A stretch of 64,000 nucleotides of DNA from Triplophysa rosa (GCF_024868665.1 NC_079898.1:24227191-24291190); one strand, 5' to 3'. Counted from the stretch's first letter, positions 1-12,192 are shown. Made by a program: numbers and translations. The notes: generated from the sequence alone by a model not told the origin.

Positions 1-308
1 GCATCTTTGCGTCTAAAAACGCTTGACACAGCGCTCAGGAATGGCTTGAAAAAGCGCAGCGCATCCGCGAGGGTCTCGTGGCACTCTTTTGATAACAGAC
101 TTGTCACGCCTTAGCGGTCTTCTGATTGGTCCACTGCTGTGGAACTGACATTGATGAGCTGATCTGTGTAATTTTTTTTATTATTTCATCTTGACTCAAC
201 GTCTTAAAGCAACATTAGATAACTTTTGCTTATGGTTCCCCCATGTGGATGATAAGCGCAAATGCCTGTTATCATCAGTGTCGTAAATACTGTCGCTGAC
301 CAGGCCAT

Positions 309-718
309 TCTCATGAATTGCGTATAAGTAACACGCGCGGGTTGCATTATCGTGAAATACGTACGCAAAAGTTCGATTTTGCATGCATAAATACGCCTAT
401 TTTTGCATGCATATGATACGCCAATTTAGCGCGAGTGCATATTAAGCGGCAATTTGTCTTATTAACCTGTCCACTAACCCAAACCCTAAACCTAATGTTA
501 GCGTGCGTGCATATTATAACCTCTACCCTAACCCAAACCCTAAACATAACAGTATTATTTTAATTATTTCAGTGTTTCCTCTTCATGTATGTTTCAAAAT
601 GTCTGCTCTCCAGCGAGGTGCATGCAAACATTGGCGTATTTATGCAAGCAAAATAGAACTTTGGCGTACGTATTTCACGATAATGCAACAGCGTGTTATT
701 TATACGCAATTCATGAGA
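309..718. mobile_element. Palindromic MITE with telomere-like core
   Basis: The two ends are inverted copies of each other for about 90 bases: TCTCATGAATTGCGTATAA at the left and its reverse complement at the right, followed on both sides by GTGAAATACGTACGC and TGCATAAATACGCC. The centre carries two short runs of the CCCTAA type (near 475-492 and 523-544). No coding capacity is visible, so this is a non-autonomous foldback DNA transposon. The superfamily is not identified. Confidence 0.7.
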
Positions 719-2690
719 CCGGGTTGCGCTGACTGTACAAGCTTCCCCGTGGGCAGGGAAAACACATAAATTTGTTGACTAAGCAGAATCCGCTGTTACA
801 TCGTGTCACTTCATAATCTGTGCATGTACTAAATCACTCTTTTGGCTCCTGCGGGGTATATTACTGGGCTATATTAATAGCTCAAACTAGATTCTGAAGT
901 AACAGCTGGTTGTTAGCCGTTAGCGCATAGCGTGCTAGCTACATAGCAAATTTACAGTCACCCAAAACACAACGCATGGACGTGAATGTGTTTAGTAACC
1001 AACGAAAATAATTTTCTGTAGTTATATTTTGGGAAACACACTCGCGACCAGGCGTTGTGCTTTGTGTAATAGGTGCAATCACTAACTTACACTTAACTCG
1101 CTATGGGAATAGTGCCTAGCATAGTAACTATAGATACCGATAACATTAGTCTACGTGCATGAACTAAGGAATCAGCAACTTTTCACCATACAACATTTAT
1201 TGGGGTTTGGTAGTCATTGTTTACAAGCATAACACTCAATTCGTGACGAGGCACGGTCATGCTACGTAAGCTATTGAGACCCGGCAACATTACATTATCT
1301 CTAGTCTTCCTAATGGTTATAAATTGTGAACCAGTAACGGTAGTGCACCAATAAACAACCTGAGCACAGCCTAATAACTAATAAGCTCAAAAGTACAGGA
1401 CAGTAAGAAAAAATATACATATAGGACATTCAAATCGAGTGGCAGGAAAGCTAGGTCTCCATCTGTTTTGCAACACGTTGCCTCTTGCAGCTCGCGCCAC
1501 CGAGTGTAAGTCTGTCAGATATTGATTCGTGTTCGGGCTCGTGTCTGGTCACTCTCTCTATTTTCCAGTTTTTTTTTTTGCTGGCTCTGGTTTGGAGACT
1601 TGCGTTGAACTGAATCACCCAGGCTACAAGTAAAATGTGAGTAAAATATGCCGTAAAGCAGGTGATGGGCGGGGCTTGTGAACCTACCCGCACACCAAAG
1701 TTACAAATGTGATTTCAGCCGGTAGAGGGCTGCTTAGGTAGCAGCGGCAGTAAAATTCGTCCAGTTAAGAGTTGTCCTACCACTAAAATAATTTTAGAAA
1801 GATTATCTTAAGGTCGAAAAACTCTACAGTAGTGTTGTTTTAAAACCATGGCGCTTATGTGAGAGACACTGCAAACGGCGCGAGACGCAGGATTAACAGT
1901 TAAGCGCGTCCATCTAGAGCGTGTTTACATTGAAAAACAACATACATAAAAGTAGTTCAGCAGAATAGAAAAACGTCTTCTGTGTAAAATGCACAAAAAC
2001 ACAACACAAATTTGTTTATTCGTATTTCACAGTACTCAACACCTAAAAGCTTCTGACCTCTCCAACTCATATTTGGGGATAGGCATATTCCTTGCATAAT
2101 TTACATATCTGAATTAAGAAGATGAGCATTTAACAGTCCATGCATCACAAATTAAGCAATATCAATGACCAAAGCATTTAACGTTATCGTAATAAAAAAG
2201 TAGCTTTTAACTTAGCTTGGAGGTATCTTTCGTGATATCCTATAAGAAGAAAACTCTTCCACAACGTAATCCAAATCAGACTGCCTGACTGCATTCAATG
2301 GCCATTAAAGACAGCGAACTGAGATGTCTTTGACACATTTCTGTAGTTATAAACTCATTTTGTTATTTTGCCTTCTACTGTCTTCTACACGTGACTTCTG
2401 CACCCTTATATTACACAGTGTTTTTATCTCTAGATGTCCCTCTCAACAGCGCGGCAATGCTTTGGGATTTTTTATTAGATTTATTCGCTACGGTTAATAC
2501 TTCACAACTGCAAAAATAATCCCTTTATTCCACAGTATTCAGTGCTATTGAGAATGTTTTTTGCCAGGGACCCTGCTGGTCTAGTGCTCTAGGTACATGC
2601 CCAGTAGGCCAGTGCGTTAATCAGTCCCTGACTATTAACATTTTCTATTTCATTATGTATTTAACAATATATGGCAACCTTGCTATAAAA
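719..2690. other. Gene-free AT-rich stretch
   Basis: No supported gene. The minus-strand open frame at 1451-1693 has no recognisable domain and sits in low-complexity, repeat-like sequence. The rest is stop-rich in all frames. Confidence 0.5.
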
Positions 2691-3250
2691 TACTTATTCT
2701 AGTGGTTTCTATTACAAATACCATTATGATTCATCAGCTGTTTACCATTAAAACCACTACAAGATTTATTTTATCCAGTGTTTGCCCATAGGAAACATTA
2801 ATTAGGTTTTACTATAGTAAAAGTTTAGTACCATGTTTTTTGGGGGCAAATTGATTACTACAGTATTTGTATGATCATGGTTTTACTATTCACTGTAAAA
2901 ACAACCTAGGATTTACTTAATTTTTTATGCACACGGTAAATTTTACTTAAAAGACTGTGTGCAAAAACTTTACAAAAAATAAATGAAAGTAAAATGTACA
3001 AAAAAACAGTGTGAAAAACGACTTTAGTAAAATATACAAAGAAAACTGTGTGCAAAACCTGCGCAAATAAACACAAAAAATTAAGTAAACCCTACTAGAT
3101 GTTTTTTGCAGTGATATAAATTCCATGGTTAAACTATGGCTACTGTGGTAAGACCATAGTACATCTGTGGTTACTATGGTTTTACTACAAATAAAATCAA
3201 GGTTAATTACCATATTGATAGGTTTTATTCTAGTAGGATTTGAAGCCGTT
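2690..3250. repeat. MITE-like inverted-repeat tract (CCATGGTT / AACCATGG family)
   Basis: The tract contains repeated short inverted motifs such as TTACTATGG, ACCATAG and CCATGGTTAAACTATGG, plus three related GTGTGCAAAA / GTGTGAAAAA units. A related tract occurs at 35430-35520. This is typical of dispersed palindromic fish repeats. The exact ends were not resolved. Confidence 0.45.
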
Positions 3251-3468
3251 CTATTGTTTCCCATCTTCTAGATAACATCCTTTCACTAGAACCCAACAGA
3301 AACCCATACTGTAGTTTCCAATAAACCCAATACAATTCCCATTATAACCATCTTTTTACATTTCTGTGACGTTTATAGCTTTTTTCATCTGGGAAAAAAC
3401 ATCGTCCTCTCTCTTCTTTACAGTAAACCTTTACTCAAAACCCCGTGTCTCATCATGCAAGTATGTGA

Positions 3469-3687
3469 TTACAACGATTGGTCAATATCGACCCATTTGA
3501 GTTCCCTCTGCAGCACCACATGCAGGTGTCTGATAAAGGCCGTAATGAACTCGTCTTCTGACATAAATGTGTACGATGTCATTCTCTCAAGTGCTCTGTA
3601 CTTCTCTTTATCAGCCCGGCTTCCATCAGCATTTTCCCATGGCCCTTTGACTGGGCGGTCAGCGGGGACTGTTGCAGAACTACACCT
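3469..3687 (-). CDS. Unidentified coding-like fragment (72 aa, no ATG needed)
   Basis: On the minus strand an open frame runs from the codon after a TAG at 3688-3690 to a TAA at 3469-3471. Its composition is protein-like, rich in charged and aromatic residues: it includes PVKGPWENADGSRADKEKY, then ALERMTSYTFMSEDEFITAF, then IRHLHVVLQREL. It looks like a soluble helical segment. There is no upstream initiating Met before the internal ERMT position, so if it is real it is an internal or last exon, or a piece of a decayed transposon gene. A weak AG acceptor (CTGCAACAG) sits near its start. I do not recognise the family. The plus-strand frame over the same bases has a much less protein-like composition. 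Whether it is host or transposon sequence is open. Confidence 0.3.
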   Translation of the reverse strand, partial: RCSSATVPADRPVKGPWENADGSRADKEKYRALERMTSYTFMSEDEFITAFIRHLHVVLQRELKWVDIDQSL

Positions 3688-3690
3688 CTA

Positions 3691-5574
3691 TCTTCTCTTC
3701 TCAGCTGGCGATGGAGATTTGAGAGGCGTTACCGTAGAAACCGCACTTCCTCCACAGTCTCCTGTTAAACACTGTTGATCGGTGGTCCAGGATCGTGACT
3801 GTCGGTGAACGGCGTTCAGCGGAAACTGTATGGGTGTGCCTGAGAGAGGCATTTTGAGACTGTAAAGAGACCAGTATTTACCTGGCTTTCCCTTCGCAGC
3901 GGTATATCGCAGTCATTAAAACACTTCAGCATGTTGGTGCAATTGTGCAGTCTGTTATGCAGTTCATATCTGATTTTAAACAGATGCTTTAAGATGCAAG
4001 AGACACTAAAGTAAACATGTTATGCGATACTATATTAATATAGTTGAAATTTATGCTTGCAGTAAATTGTATTCACTAGTATCATTAACATATACATTCT
4101 ATGAAAAATTGCAATAATGTATTTTGTATATTTCACCATTTTCCTGTTTTCTATTATTCATTTTTTTCTTAACCGTTTCTTCTTTTGTCTCTACTGTCTG
4201 CACAAATATAACTTTGCAACGATGCAAATTTGTGCTGTAGAAATACATTTAAATTGAACTGAAATAAATGAATGAATTTTCTTTGAGCCAAGCCGTACTT
4301 TAACTGGCCACAGTGGGATTTAAATATATACTGGTCAATATCTGAACCATAATCCATTCGGTCACAAGGGCTAATGGATGGGATAGTGAGACGCAAACTG
4401 TAGATCTCTCTCCCGGCCCGATGAATAAATGATAATACGGTCACTTTGTCAAACGGTGACTGTAATTACACAAATTTCAAGCATGCATTAGCACAGGATT
4501 AACCTCAGGGCCAAAAGTTTCATCTCTTCCCCCCGAGGGTGATGACTGTAATGAGAGAAAGAACTTTGTCATTTGTAAATGTTTGATCCGTTTACACGTC
4601 GATATGAATGAACGGATGAATGCAGGCAAATATTGAGGCTGGGTACGAGTTTGTCAGGTTTTGCTCTTTTGTTCAGAGGGGATTCGAGGTGCATGATGTT
4701 ATTTATAGATGGAGAACAATTTGCTCTGTAATGACATCAGGCCATGCATCATTTCTCACACATGAGTGTTAGCGTTTGTGGCAAGGCCCATTAACACATT
4801 ATAATGGAAGTGTGACATTGACGTACCTCGGAGGGTAGGCACACACGCGGGCGTCTATTAACATAGATCAAGCTTGCGTGCCCTGATTGATAGAACATCC
4901 TTGTTTTATTTACGATATTGTTAGCCGCAGGTAAATAAGGCAGAGTAATCCGGGCTCGGCGCTCGCATTACCCGGTGGAGTCAAGACCTGCTCTCTTACA
5001 TGCCGCCGACCTCTAGCCAACCAGCCGGAAAATTATCCATTGTGGATTCATTCAAAACTGTGTTTGTGTTCGCGTGCGCTGGGGAGAGATTGTAAATGGA
5101 TGGAAATTGCAAATAAGTTTGCAAATGATAAACAAAACCCTGACATGCCGTCTGACACCCTCCACAGCCCATCTGTGACCCGATGACTATTAAACAATGA
5201 TTTGAAAACCAAGCAAACTTTGTGGAACATAGTATTCCACATAACGCCTAAAGAAATGAAACCGAACACATTCAGTGTGTTAGAGGTCACCTCTGAAGAT
5301 ATAATCGCGATGTGTTTAATCAATCTGGAACCTGTTTGAATAAACTCAAGATCTTGGGAAGGTGTGTCCAAGTAGTCTTGAAGTGCCTGTAAGAACTGTA
5401 ATGATCTACTTCAACGTCTCTCATCAGCTTTTCTCATGCCGCTGTTTGTTCAGTAATGTGACACACTTGACAGCAGGGGTCTTAAGCTCCTCACAATCAG
5501 CCGGCAAATGATCACACAAAAACACATCACTGTGAATGAATCCATTAATGTACACATTATAAGCATTATAAGTC
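3691..5574. other. Unique-looking intergenic sequence, possible conserved non-coding DNA
   Basis: No gene supported. Parts of 4440-5030 are non-repetitive with balanced composition and look like vertebrate conserved non-coding sequence. There is no alignment to prove it. Confidence 0.25.
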
Positions 5575-5745
5575 CGGGGGCTGCATTCACGAAAGGGTTC
5601 TCAAGACAAAATATACGATTGTTTTCAAGATAAATTATTGGAAGCTCGTAGGAATGTTCCTAAGTGTGATTCTAAAACATTTCTTAAAAAGTTCTCAAAT
5701 ATTTTTTTTCATAAGAATAAAATGATATGACTCGCCTGCTCGTGA
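5575..5745. mobile_element. Truncated fish DNA-transposon end
   Basis: The stretch beginning GGGGGCTGCATTCACGAAAG and continuing with TTCTCAAGACAAAATA resembles the terminal repeat of a widespread fish MITE family. The opposite inverted end was not found, so this is a fragment. Confidence 0.4.
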
Positions 5746-5844
5746 GGTAACTGTACATATTAATCTAATCTAAAAAATGTATGAACATGTTTTTGTTTCG
5801 GGAATATATAACATTCCCAACTTTTCTCTTAAATTAGAATTGAA

Positions 5845-7130
5845 AGGGGCCATGAATTATGACATCAATTTTAACCCGAGCTTTTGTTGTGTAAGAGGGA
5901 ATCATATTCAAGCGAACATCCTGTAAGTGTCAGAACTGAAAACACCCTTGTTACTGAGATTACAACTGTTATTGACACCAGGCTCAGCGAACGCCAAGTC
6001 CTGGAATGCACCTATATAGATAGGTTGAACACCGCCTCCACAGAAAAATATCAACGACTACTTCTCTAGCCCCGCCCACTGGTTCGCGAATGACTTTAGC
6101 CACACATAGTACTGGATACACTCCCGCATTTGTGATGATCGACAAACTGGTAACCATAGCGACATATTTTTCATTTTGTCCGTCAGTTTAAACTAAACTG
6201 CTGATATGCGTTTAAATAATTAAACAGCACTCTTTTGCTGTGTTGCCATGTTTGTTATTAATAAACACTTTTATGCTTGTTGTTTGGTCTTAGATCAAAA
6301 AGCCTCGGCACTTAAGTCTTAATAAAAGATTTTAAAATATAAAATATATAAACAATTTGCATTTTAAGGTTTGTTTTTGTCTTGTCTTTATTTGCTTATT
6401 TTTTCTGTGAAGATCTGGCAACCCTGTCACTTTAGCAAAGGGCTCTCGATAGCGGCTAGCCCCGTGTCATATGTGCAAAAGTGAGGACTTCTTTCACTGT
6501 TATTTTTATTTAGAGCGACCAAGCAACAAACATGCAACATTGTGCAGCGCCTACTTGTGGAAGAATTCGGATTCTGAAATTAGGAATGCGTGGTTGAAGT
6601 TTATTTTAAAGTACGTTCCTGCTCACGTGGGTGAAACATGGAGCATTTGTTCGTGTCATTTCACCATGGATTCCTTTGTGAACAAGGCGCTGGATTTGTG
6701 GAGAGACTAAAATAAAAAAGCAGTGCTGTGCCGTCAATATTGTATCTGACAGGAATAGCGCAGCAATCTTATGCGAATAAAACATATTTGTACTATGCGT
6801 CACTATTGCTTTGTTAGAGATCGCTTGATATGCCCTGATAATGTGTAACCTAAAGTTACGTGAAAAACCAAATTCACAGAAGGCTCAAACTAAGTTTACT
6901 ACGCAAACTGCTATCCAATCATAGCAGTGGGCATTTACTTCCAAGTCTTCAATGCGGCACGCCCATTAAAATAGAGCGTTTGACGAGACGGCCTAAAAAC
7001 CCGGGTAGAAAATAACCTATTACTTATTGATTTTGATGTTTTCGAATGTAAAAACCACGCAAACGTCATAAGTAGACCTCATACAACAGTATAAAATAAT
7101 AAACAAGCCCAGTTCAGGACAACTTTAAGA
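5845..7130 (+). mobile_element. Decayed Kolobok-like DNA transposon carrying a THAP gene
   Basis: The left part begins after TTAA with AAAGGGGCCATGAATTATGA, a pattern I associate with TTAA-targeting fish transposons. The interior contains a broken THAP zinc-finger reading frame (6532-6808). Kolobok-superfamily elements use TTAA targets and are known to encode a separate THAP protein, so this assignment is an inference from the combination. P-like elements also carry THAP domains and remain possible. The right end was not resolved and no transposase core is visible. Confidence 0.4.
6532..6808 (+). pseudogene. THAP zinc-finger gene remnant, two frameshifts
   Basis: THAP domains are C2CH zinc fingers (C-x2-4-C, then C-x2-H) that bind DNA in host factors and transposases. 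Here an ATG at 6532 opens with MQHCAAPTCGRIRIL, which supplies the first C-x4-C pair. That frame ends at a TGA, while the neighbouring frame continues as EIRNAWLKFILKYV and then GETWSICSCHFTMDSFVNK, which supplies the invariant Trp and the C-x2-H pair (CSCH). A second shift is needed to reach AGFVERLK, a TAA, then SSAVPSI, the usual conserved tail after a THAP domain. The order and spacing match the family, so the call is secure, but no intact protein can be made. It lies inside a probable transposon rather than a host gene. Confidence 0.7.
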
Positions 7131-7162
7131 AAAAATATGGCAGTTCAGATGAATTTTCTTCT

Positions 7163-7438
7163 TTAAGGGATAGTTCACCCAAAAATGAAAATTCTGTCAT
7201 GATTTACTCACCCTCAGATTGTTCCAAACCTGTATAAATGTATTTGTTCTGCTAAACACAAAGGAAGATATTTGAAAGAATGAGCAGATCTCGTCCCCCA
7301 TTGACTCCCATAGTATTTATTTTCCCTACTATGCCAGTAAATGGAGGACGAGATCTGCTGTTTAGCAGAACAAAGACATTTATACAGGTTTAAAACGATC
7401 TGAGGGTGAGTAAATGATGACAGAATTGTCATTTTAGG
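7163..7438. mobile_element. TTAA-flanked palindromic MITE (Angel-like family), copy 1
   Basis: It starts at TTAA with GGGATAGTTCACCC, then AATGAAAATTCTGTCAT, and ends with the inverted partner GAGGGTGAGTAAATGATGAC. The two arms are complementary through CTGTATAAATG and the GCTAAAC/GTTTAGC turn. The right terminus is degraded. I call the family Angel-like from memory of its foldback structure. It is the most frequent repeat in this window. Confidence 0.8.
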
Positions 7439-7554
7439 CCCTAAATGATCCAGCTGACTGTAATAGTGGGCAAATGTTTTGATGTCCATTTTAGGGTATA
7501 AAATGGACATCAAACATCAAAACATTAATAGGAGTAGAATTTAGTTTATTTTCT

Positions 7555-8050
7555 GAGAAAAATAAGTATACTTCAAGTTCACTTTATTTGCTTAAGTAAA
7601 GTATAAGTACATTTTTAATTTATGTAGCAAGTAGTATATACAAATATAATAGTATACCTATTTCAATACTACTTGAGATTACATTGGCCCACTTTTAAGT
7701 TTACAACTACGTTTTTTGTTTGTAATGCAACTATCCTACCCCAGTTGAAAAAAGTGCAGTAAAATACATTTAAATGTACTCAAAGTGCCCTATTTATTTT
7801 GTACTTAATATACAAAAATAGTTTTTAGTACTTCCAAAGAGATCTAAAAGGAGATGTATTCAATATTGAGACACCATGAATAGAAGTAGAAAAACTATAT
7901 TTTTACTATTCTAAGTACAAAAAAAAGTGTGACAATATAGCACATTTAAGTACATTATGCGTGTACTTTAATAAAGTGTAGGCTACTTAGTGCACTTTGA
8001 AGTATACCCTCAGCAAACTACAGTACTAGTTTAGTAGTTTTTATACTGCA
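7555..8050. repeat. AGTATACTT-type MITE copy
   Basis: Dense inverted motifs (AAGTATACTTCAAG, AGTACACTT, AGTACTTGAGA and variants) mark a foldback element of the same family as 12214-12630. No coding capacity. Confidence 0.5.
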
Positions 8051-8995
8051 AGAAAACATTTTCTTTGTGAACTTAACAGCATACTTATAGTTTAGAATTT
8101 AAAGTATTGTTTATATATATTTTGCACAAACACTGTTCCTATTTAGGTATTAATTTTAACATTTGAAATTTAACTGTTCCTGGATTTGTTGGATCACTTC
8201 ATTATCCCAAGTTTTAGTTGGTGTTTGTCAAGTACACTTGTGCAAATTACATTTACGGTCCTCAGCAGGTTCCACCAGCAAACTTTATAATATTTTATTT
8301 TGTCATTTTTAGGCAGTGTGAAGCAGCCACAAGAGTTAATAAAGCAAAATGCTCAGAAGATCTTGTCTAGACATGAGTTACTAAAGGTAGCGCGAGTGGC
8401 ACTGCTTTGTCATTATCTCTATAAAAGTGGGCGATTGTGATGTGAGAAATCCTGGTGTGTCGACAGAAGAGTCAGTCAATGTCTTAAATGAATCAATCGG
8501 CCACTGAAGCATGAACCAGAGAACAGGAGGGTTTGTGTTTTCTGCAGCGTTTCCTCAGGTACGGTTGAGGTTACAGTGTGATCAGATTTCTTTAGCTGAC
8601 ATCATGTAAGTAGACTCCAGAGAGCCATCGATTTTCAGCAAATGCAACATTGTTTCCTGTTCTCTGGTTTATAGCCAATCACAAGGGTTTAGGCTTTGAT
8701 ATAGGATAGATCTGCAGATCTATGGTTACAGTGGAGATGTTATCTGTCACAGCAAAAATAAATTGAGTTGGAGTTGTTTTTCGACCACATGACAGTTAAC
8801 ACTGTGTATATGCTAGTGTATGTTACCAAAATTTACATTAAAGGATACATCAAAATAGCGTTAATATGTTTTATGAAGAGGATGTACAATCTTTGTGAAT
8901 TATCTACACTCTTAGAAAGTGAAGCTTATTCAAGTGTGCTATTAGTATACTAATTTTTAACTAAAACGTACTTTTTATGTATTTCTCAATATATA
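8051..8995. other. Intergenic sequence with a MITE arm at its right end
   Basis: No gene seen. The 8395-8530 part is unique-looking. From about 8908 (ACACTCTTAGAAAGTG onwards) it resembles the left arm of an AGTATACTT-type MITE, whose other arm resumes at 12214 beyond the LINE insertion. Confidence 0.4.
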
Positions 8996-9001
8996 TTAGA
9001 A

Positions 9002-12000
9002 GAATCAGAAGAATCAGAAAGAGCTTTATTGCCAAGTATGTTTGCACATACAAGGAATTTGTTTTGGTGACAGGAGCATCCAGAACACAGAAACAGCAAC
9101 AACAGTACACAGAGACCATAACACAATAGAATACAGTACACAATGATTTAAATAAGGGCCTATGGGTATAAAAAATTAAGAAATACAATACAATAAACAT
9201 AAGATAAAGATATAGAGAGTAAAGCTATGTATGTATGTAAATATGTACAAGTAAAAAATAAGAATAGACTATTGTAGTACAAGGTATGTGCTATATACAG
9301 CAGAATGAATGAAATATAATTTACAGAAAAAGTTGTATAAAAAATAGATAGTGTATTATCTGGAGGATATAATTATTATTGCACAGAGTTATTAATTGCA
9401 CGTTGGTAAAAACATGTAACTGATTGAGAGGTAGATGGCCTGAGGGAAGAAGCTGTTTTTGTGTCTGGTTGTTGTGGTGCTCAGTGCTCTGTAACGCCGA
9501 CCAGACGGCAGCATTGTGAAGAGATGATGGCTTGGATGTGAGAGGTCCAGGGTGATTTTCTGAGCCCTTTTCCTCACTCTGGATGTAAAGAATTCTTGGA
9601 GGGTGGGCAGGGGAGCACCAATGATCTTCTCAGCAGTCCGAACCGTCCTCTGTAGTCTTCTGATGTCTGACTTTGTGGCTGAGCCAAACCAGACATTGAT
9701 GGATGTGCAGAGGACAGACTCTATGACAGCTGAGTAAAACTGTTTTAACAGAGTTTGTGGTAGGTTGAACTTCTTCAGCTGATGTAAGAAGTACAACCTC
9801 TGCTGGGCTTTTTTACCAATGGAGCCAATGTGATTGTCCCACTTCAGGTTCTGAGAGATGGTGGTGCCCAGGAACCTGAATGACTCCACTGCTGCCACAG
9901 TGCTGTTCATGATGGTGAGAGGGGGGAGTGCAGGGGGGTTTCTCCTGAAGTCCACAATCGTCTCCACTGTTTTAAGCGTGTTCAGCTACAAGTTGTTATG
10001 ACTGTACCAGACAGCCAGCTGCTCAGCCTCCTGTCTGTACGCAGACTCATCACCATCCGGGATGAGGCCTATGAGAGTGGTGTCGTCTGCAAACTTCAGA
10101 AGTTTGACAGAAGGGTCCTAGGCAGTGCAGTCATTTGTGTACAGGGAGAAGAGCAGTGGGGAGAGAACGCACCCCTGGGGGGCGCCAGTGCTGATTGTGC
10201 GGGTGCTGGATGTGAGTTTCCCCATTCTCACTAACTGCTGCCTGTCTGTCAGAAAGCTGGTGATCCACTGACAGATAGAGCCAGGAACAGATAGCTGGGT
10301 TAACTTTGTCTGGAGCAGTGATGGGATGATGGTGTTGAAAGCGGAGCTGAAGTCCACAAACAGGATCCTCACATAGGTCCCTGGTCTATCCAGATGTTTC
10401 AGGACAAAATGCAGCCCCATGTTAACTGCATCCTCAACAGACCTGTTTGCTCTGTAGGCAAACTGCAGGGGGTCCAGTAAGGGTTCTGTGATGTCCTTCA
10501 GATAAGCCAGTACCAGTCTCTCGAATGACTTCATGACCACAGATGTGAGAGCGACGGGTCTGTAGTCATTCAGTCCTGTGATTTTGGGTTTCTATGGGAT
10601 GGGGATTATGGTGGAGCGCTTGAAACAGGAAGGAACTGTGCACAGCTCCAGTGATGTGTTGAAGATCTGTGAGAAGATGAAGGCCAGTTGAATAGCACAG
10701 CTTTTAAGACAGGCTGGGGAGATACCATCTGGGCCTGGTGCTTTTCTTGTCTTTTGTTTCCTAAAGACTCGGCACACATCCTCTTCACTGATCTGAAGTG
10801 CAGGAGGTGGGGTGACAGAAGGTGATAGGTGTTGTGTAGAGAGAATGTCAGAGTTGGAGTGAGGTGTAAAGTTAGCATTTTCAAATCTGCAGTAAAAGTC
10901 ATTCAGATCATTGACCAGGTGTTGATTGCCTGCAAAATTGGGGGATGGTGGCTTGTAGTTGGTGATGTCTTTAAGGCCTTTCCACACAGACATAGGGTCA
11001 TTGGCTGAAAACCGGTTTTCCAACTTTTTAGAGTAGTTTCTCTTAGCCACTCTGGTCTCCTTTGTCAATGTGTTCCTAGCCTGCTTGTACAAGACTTTGT
11101 CCCCTTTTCTGTAGGCATCCTCCTTGGCTTGGCGAATCTATCTGAGTTTTGCTGAGAACCATGGTTTATCATTGTTGTATTTTAAGGAAATCCTGGTAGG
11201 AATGCACAAATCCTCACAGAAACTGATGTATGATGTTACAGTCTCTGTGAGCTCATCCAAATAGATGGAAGCAGCTTCAAAAACACTCCAATCGGTGCAC
11301 TCGAAACAGGCTTGTAAGGCCCACTCTGTTTCGTTGGTCCATCTTTTAACAGTCCTTACCATAGGTTTGGAAGCTTTTAGTTTCTGCCTGTAGGCTGGGA
11401 TAAGGTGAACCAGGCAGTGATCAGACAGTCCTAAAGCTGCTCTAGGGACAGAGCGATATGCATTCTTTATTGTGGTGTAGCAATGGTCCAAAATATTTTT
11501 GTCTCTGGTAGGGCATGTGATGTGTTGTCTGTATTTTGGCAGCTCGAGTGTAAGTTTTGCCTGATTAAAGTCGCCAAGAATAATAAAAACAGAGTCAAGA
11601 TGTTGTTGCTCAGTGACCGTGATGTGATCAGCAAGCTGTTGTAACGCCACGCTCACGTGCACTTGCGGTGGAATGTAAACACACACGAGAATGAACGAGG
11701 AAAACTCTCGCAGAGAGTAAAAGGGCTTACAGTTAATGAAGAGTGCTTCTAGGTCGAGACAGCACATCTTCTTCATCACTGTTGTATCTGTACACCACTT
11801 TTCATTGATGTAGAAACATACCACACCACCGCACGATTTCCCCGTTGATTCTGCGTCGCGGTCCGCTCTGAACAGCTGGTAGCCGGGCAGATGTAGCGCA
11901 CTGTCCGGGATGAAGTCATTTAGCCAAGTTTCCACGAAACACAAAACAGCAGAGTTTGAAAAATCCTTATTTGTCCGGTAGAGTAGAAGAAGTTCGTCCA

Positions 12001-12192
12001 TTTTGTTTGGCAGAGAGTGCAGATTCGCCAGATGCATGCTAGGCAGCGCAGTTTTAAAGCCGCGCTTTCTGAGCCTGATTAGCGCGCCGGCTCGCTTCCC
12101 ACGCTTGCGCGTCCTGGAGTGCTTTGTTAACGCCGCTGCGCCTCCGACTACGATGTTAAGTAAAACGTCCGAATAATCAAAAACCGTAGAAA
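9002..12192 (-). mobile_element. LINE retrotransposon, 5'-truncated, with target-site duplication
   Basis: A minus-strand non-LTR retrotransposon of the jockey/I group (Nimb- or Rex-like; clade not certain). The 3' end lies at the left: a short 3' UTR after the TAA at 9392, ending in tandem AGAATCAGA units at 9001-9020. The direct repeat ATTAGAA occurs at 8995-9001 and again at 12193-12199, as expected for target-primed insertion. The open frame runs right up to the 12192 junction, so the copy is truncated at its 5' end just upstream of the endonuclease domain. It appears to have landed inside an AGTATACTT-type MITE. Confidence 0.85.
9392..12191 (-). pseudogene. LINE ORF2: endonuclease plus reverse transcriptase, four TAG stops
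   Basis: One reading frame of about 930 codons encodes the element's replication enzyme, which nicks target DNA and copies the RNA into it. In order it has a basic N-terminal stretch (KRGKRAGALIRLRKRG), an APE-type endonuclease with ETWL, ILGDFN and GLSDHCLVHLIP, then the reverse transcriptase with RKAPGPDGISPA, FVDFSSAFNTI (motif A), STGAPQGCVLSPLLF (motif B), KFADDTTLIGL (catalytic FADD, motif C) and FRFLGTTIS. The C-terminal domain ends in SGRRYRALSTTTTRHKNSFF. All catalytic motifs are intact. The frame is interrupted only by TAG codons at 11138-11140, 10592-10594, 10118-10120 and 9986-9988. I see no frameshift. The natural stop is TAA at 9392-9394. Confidence 0.9.

Noticed and set aside
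464..549. True interstitial telomere
   Set aside because: The CCCTAA-like units are few, degenerate and sit inside a foldback MITE.
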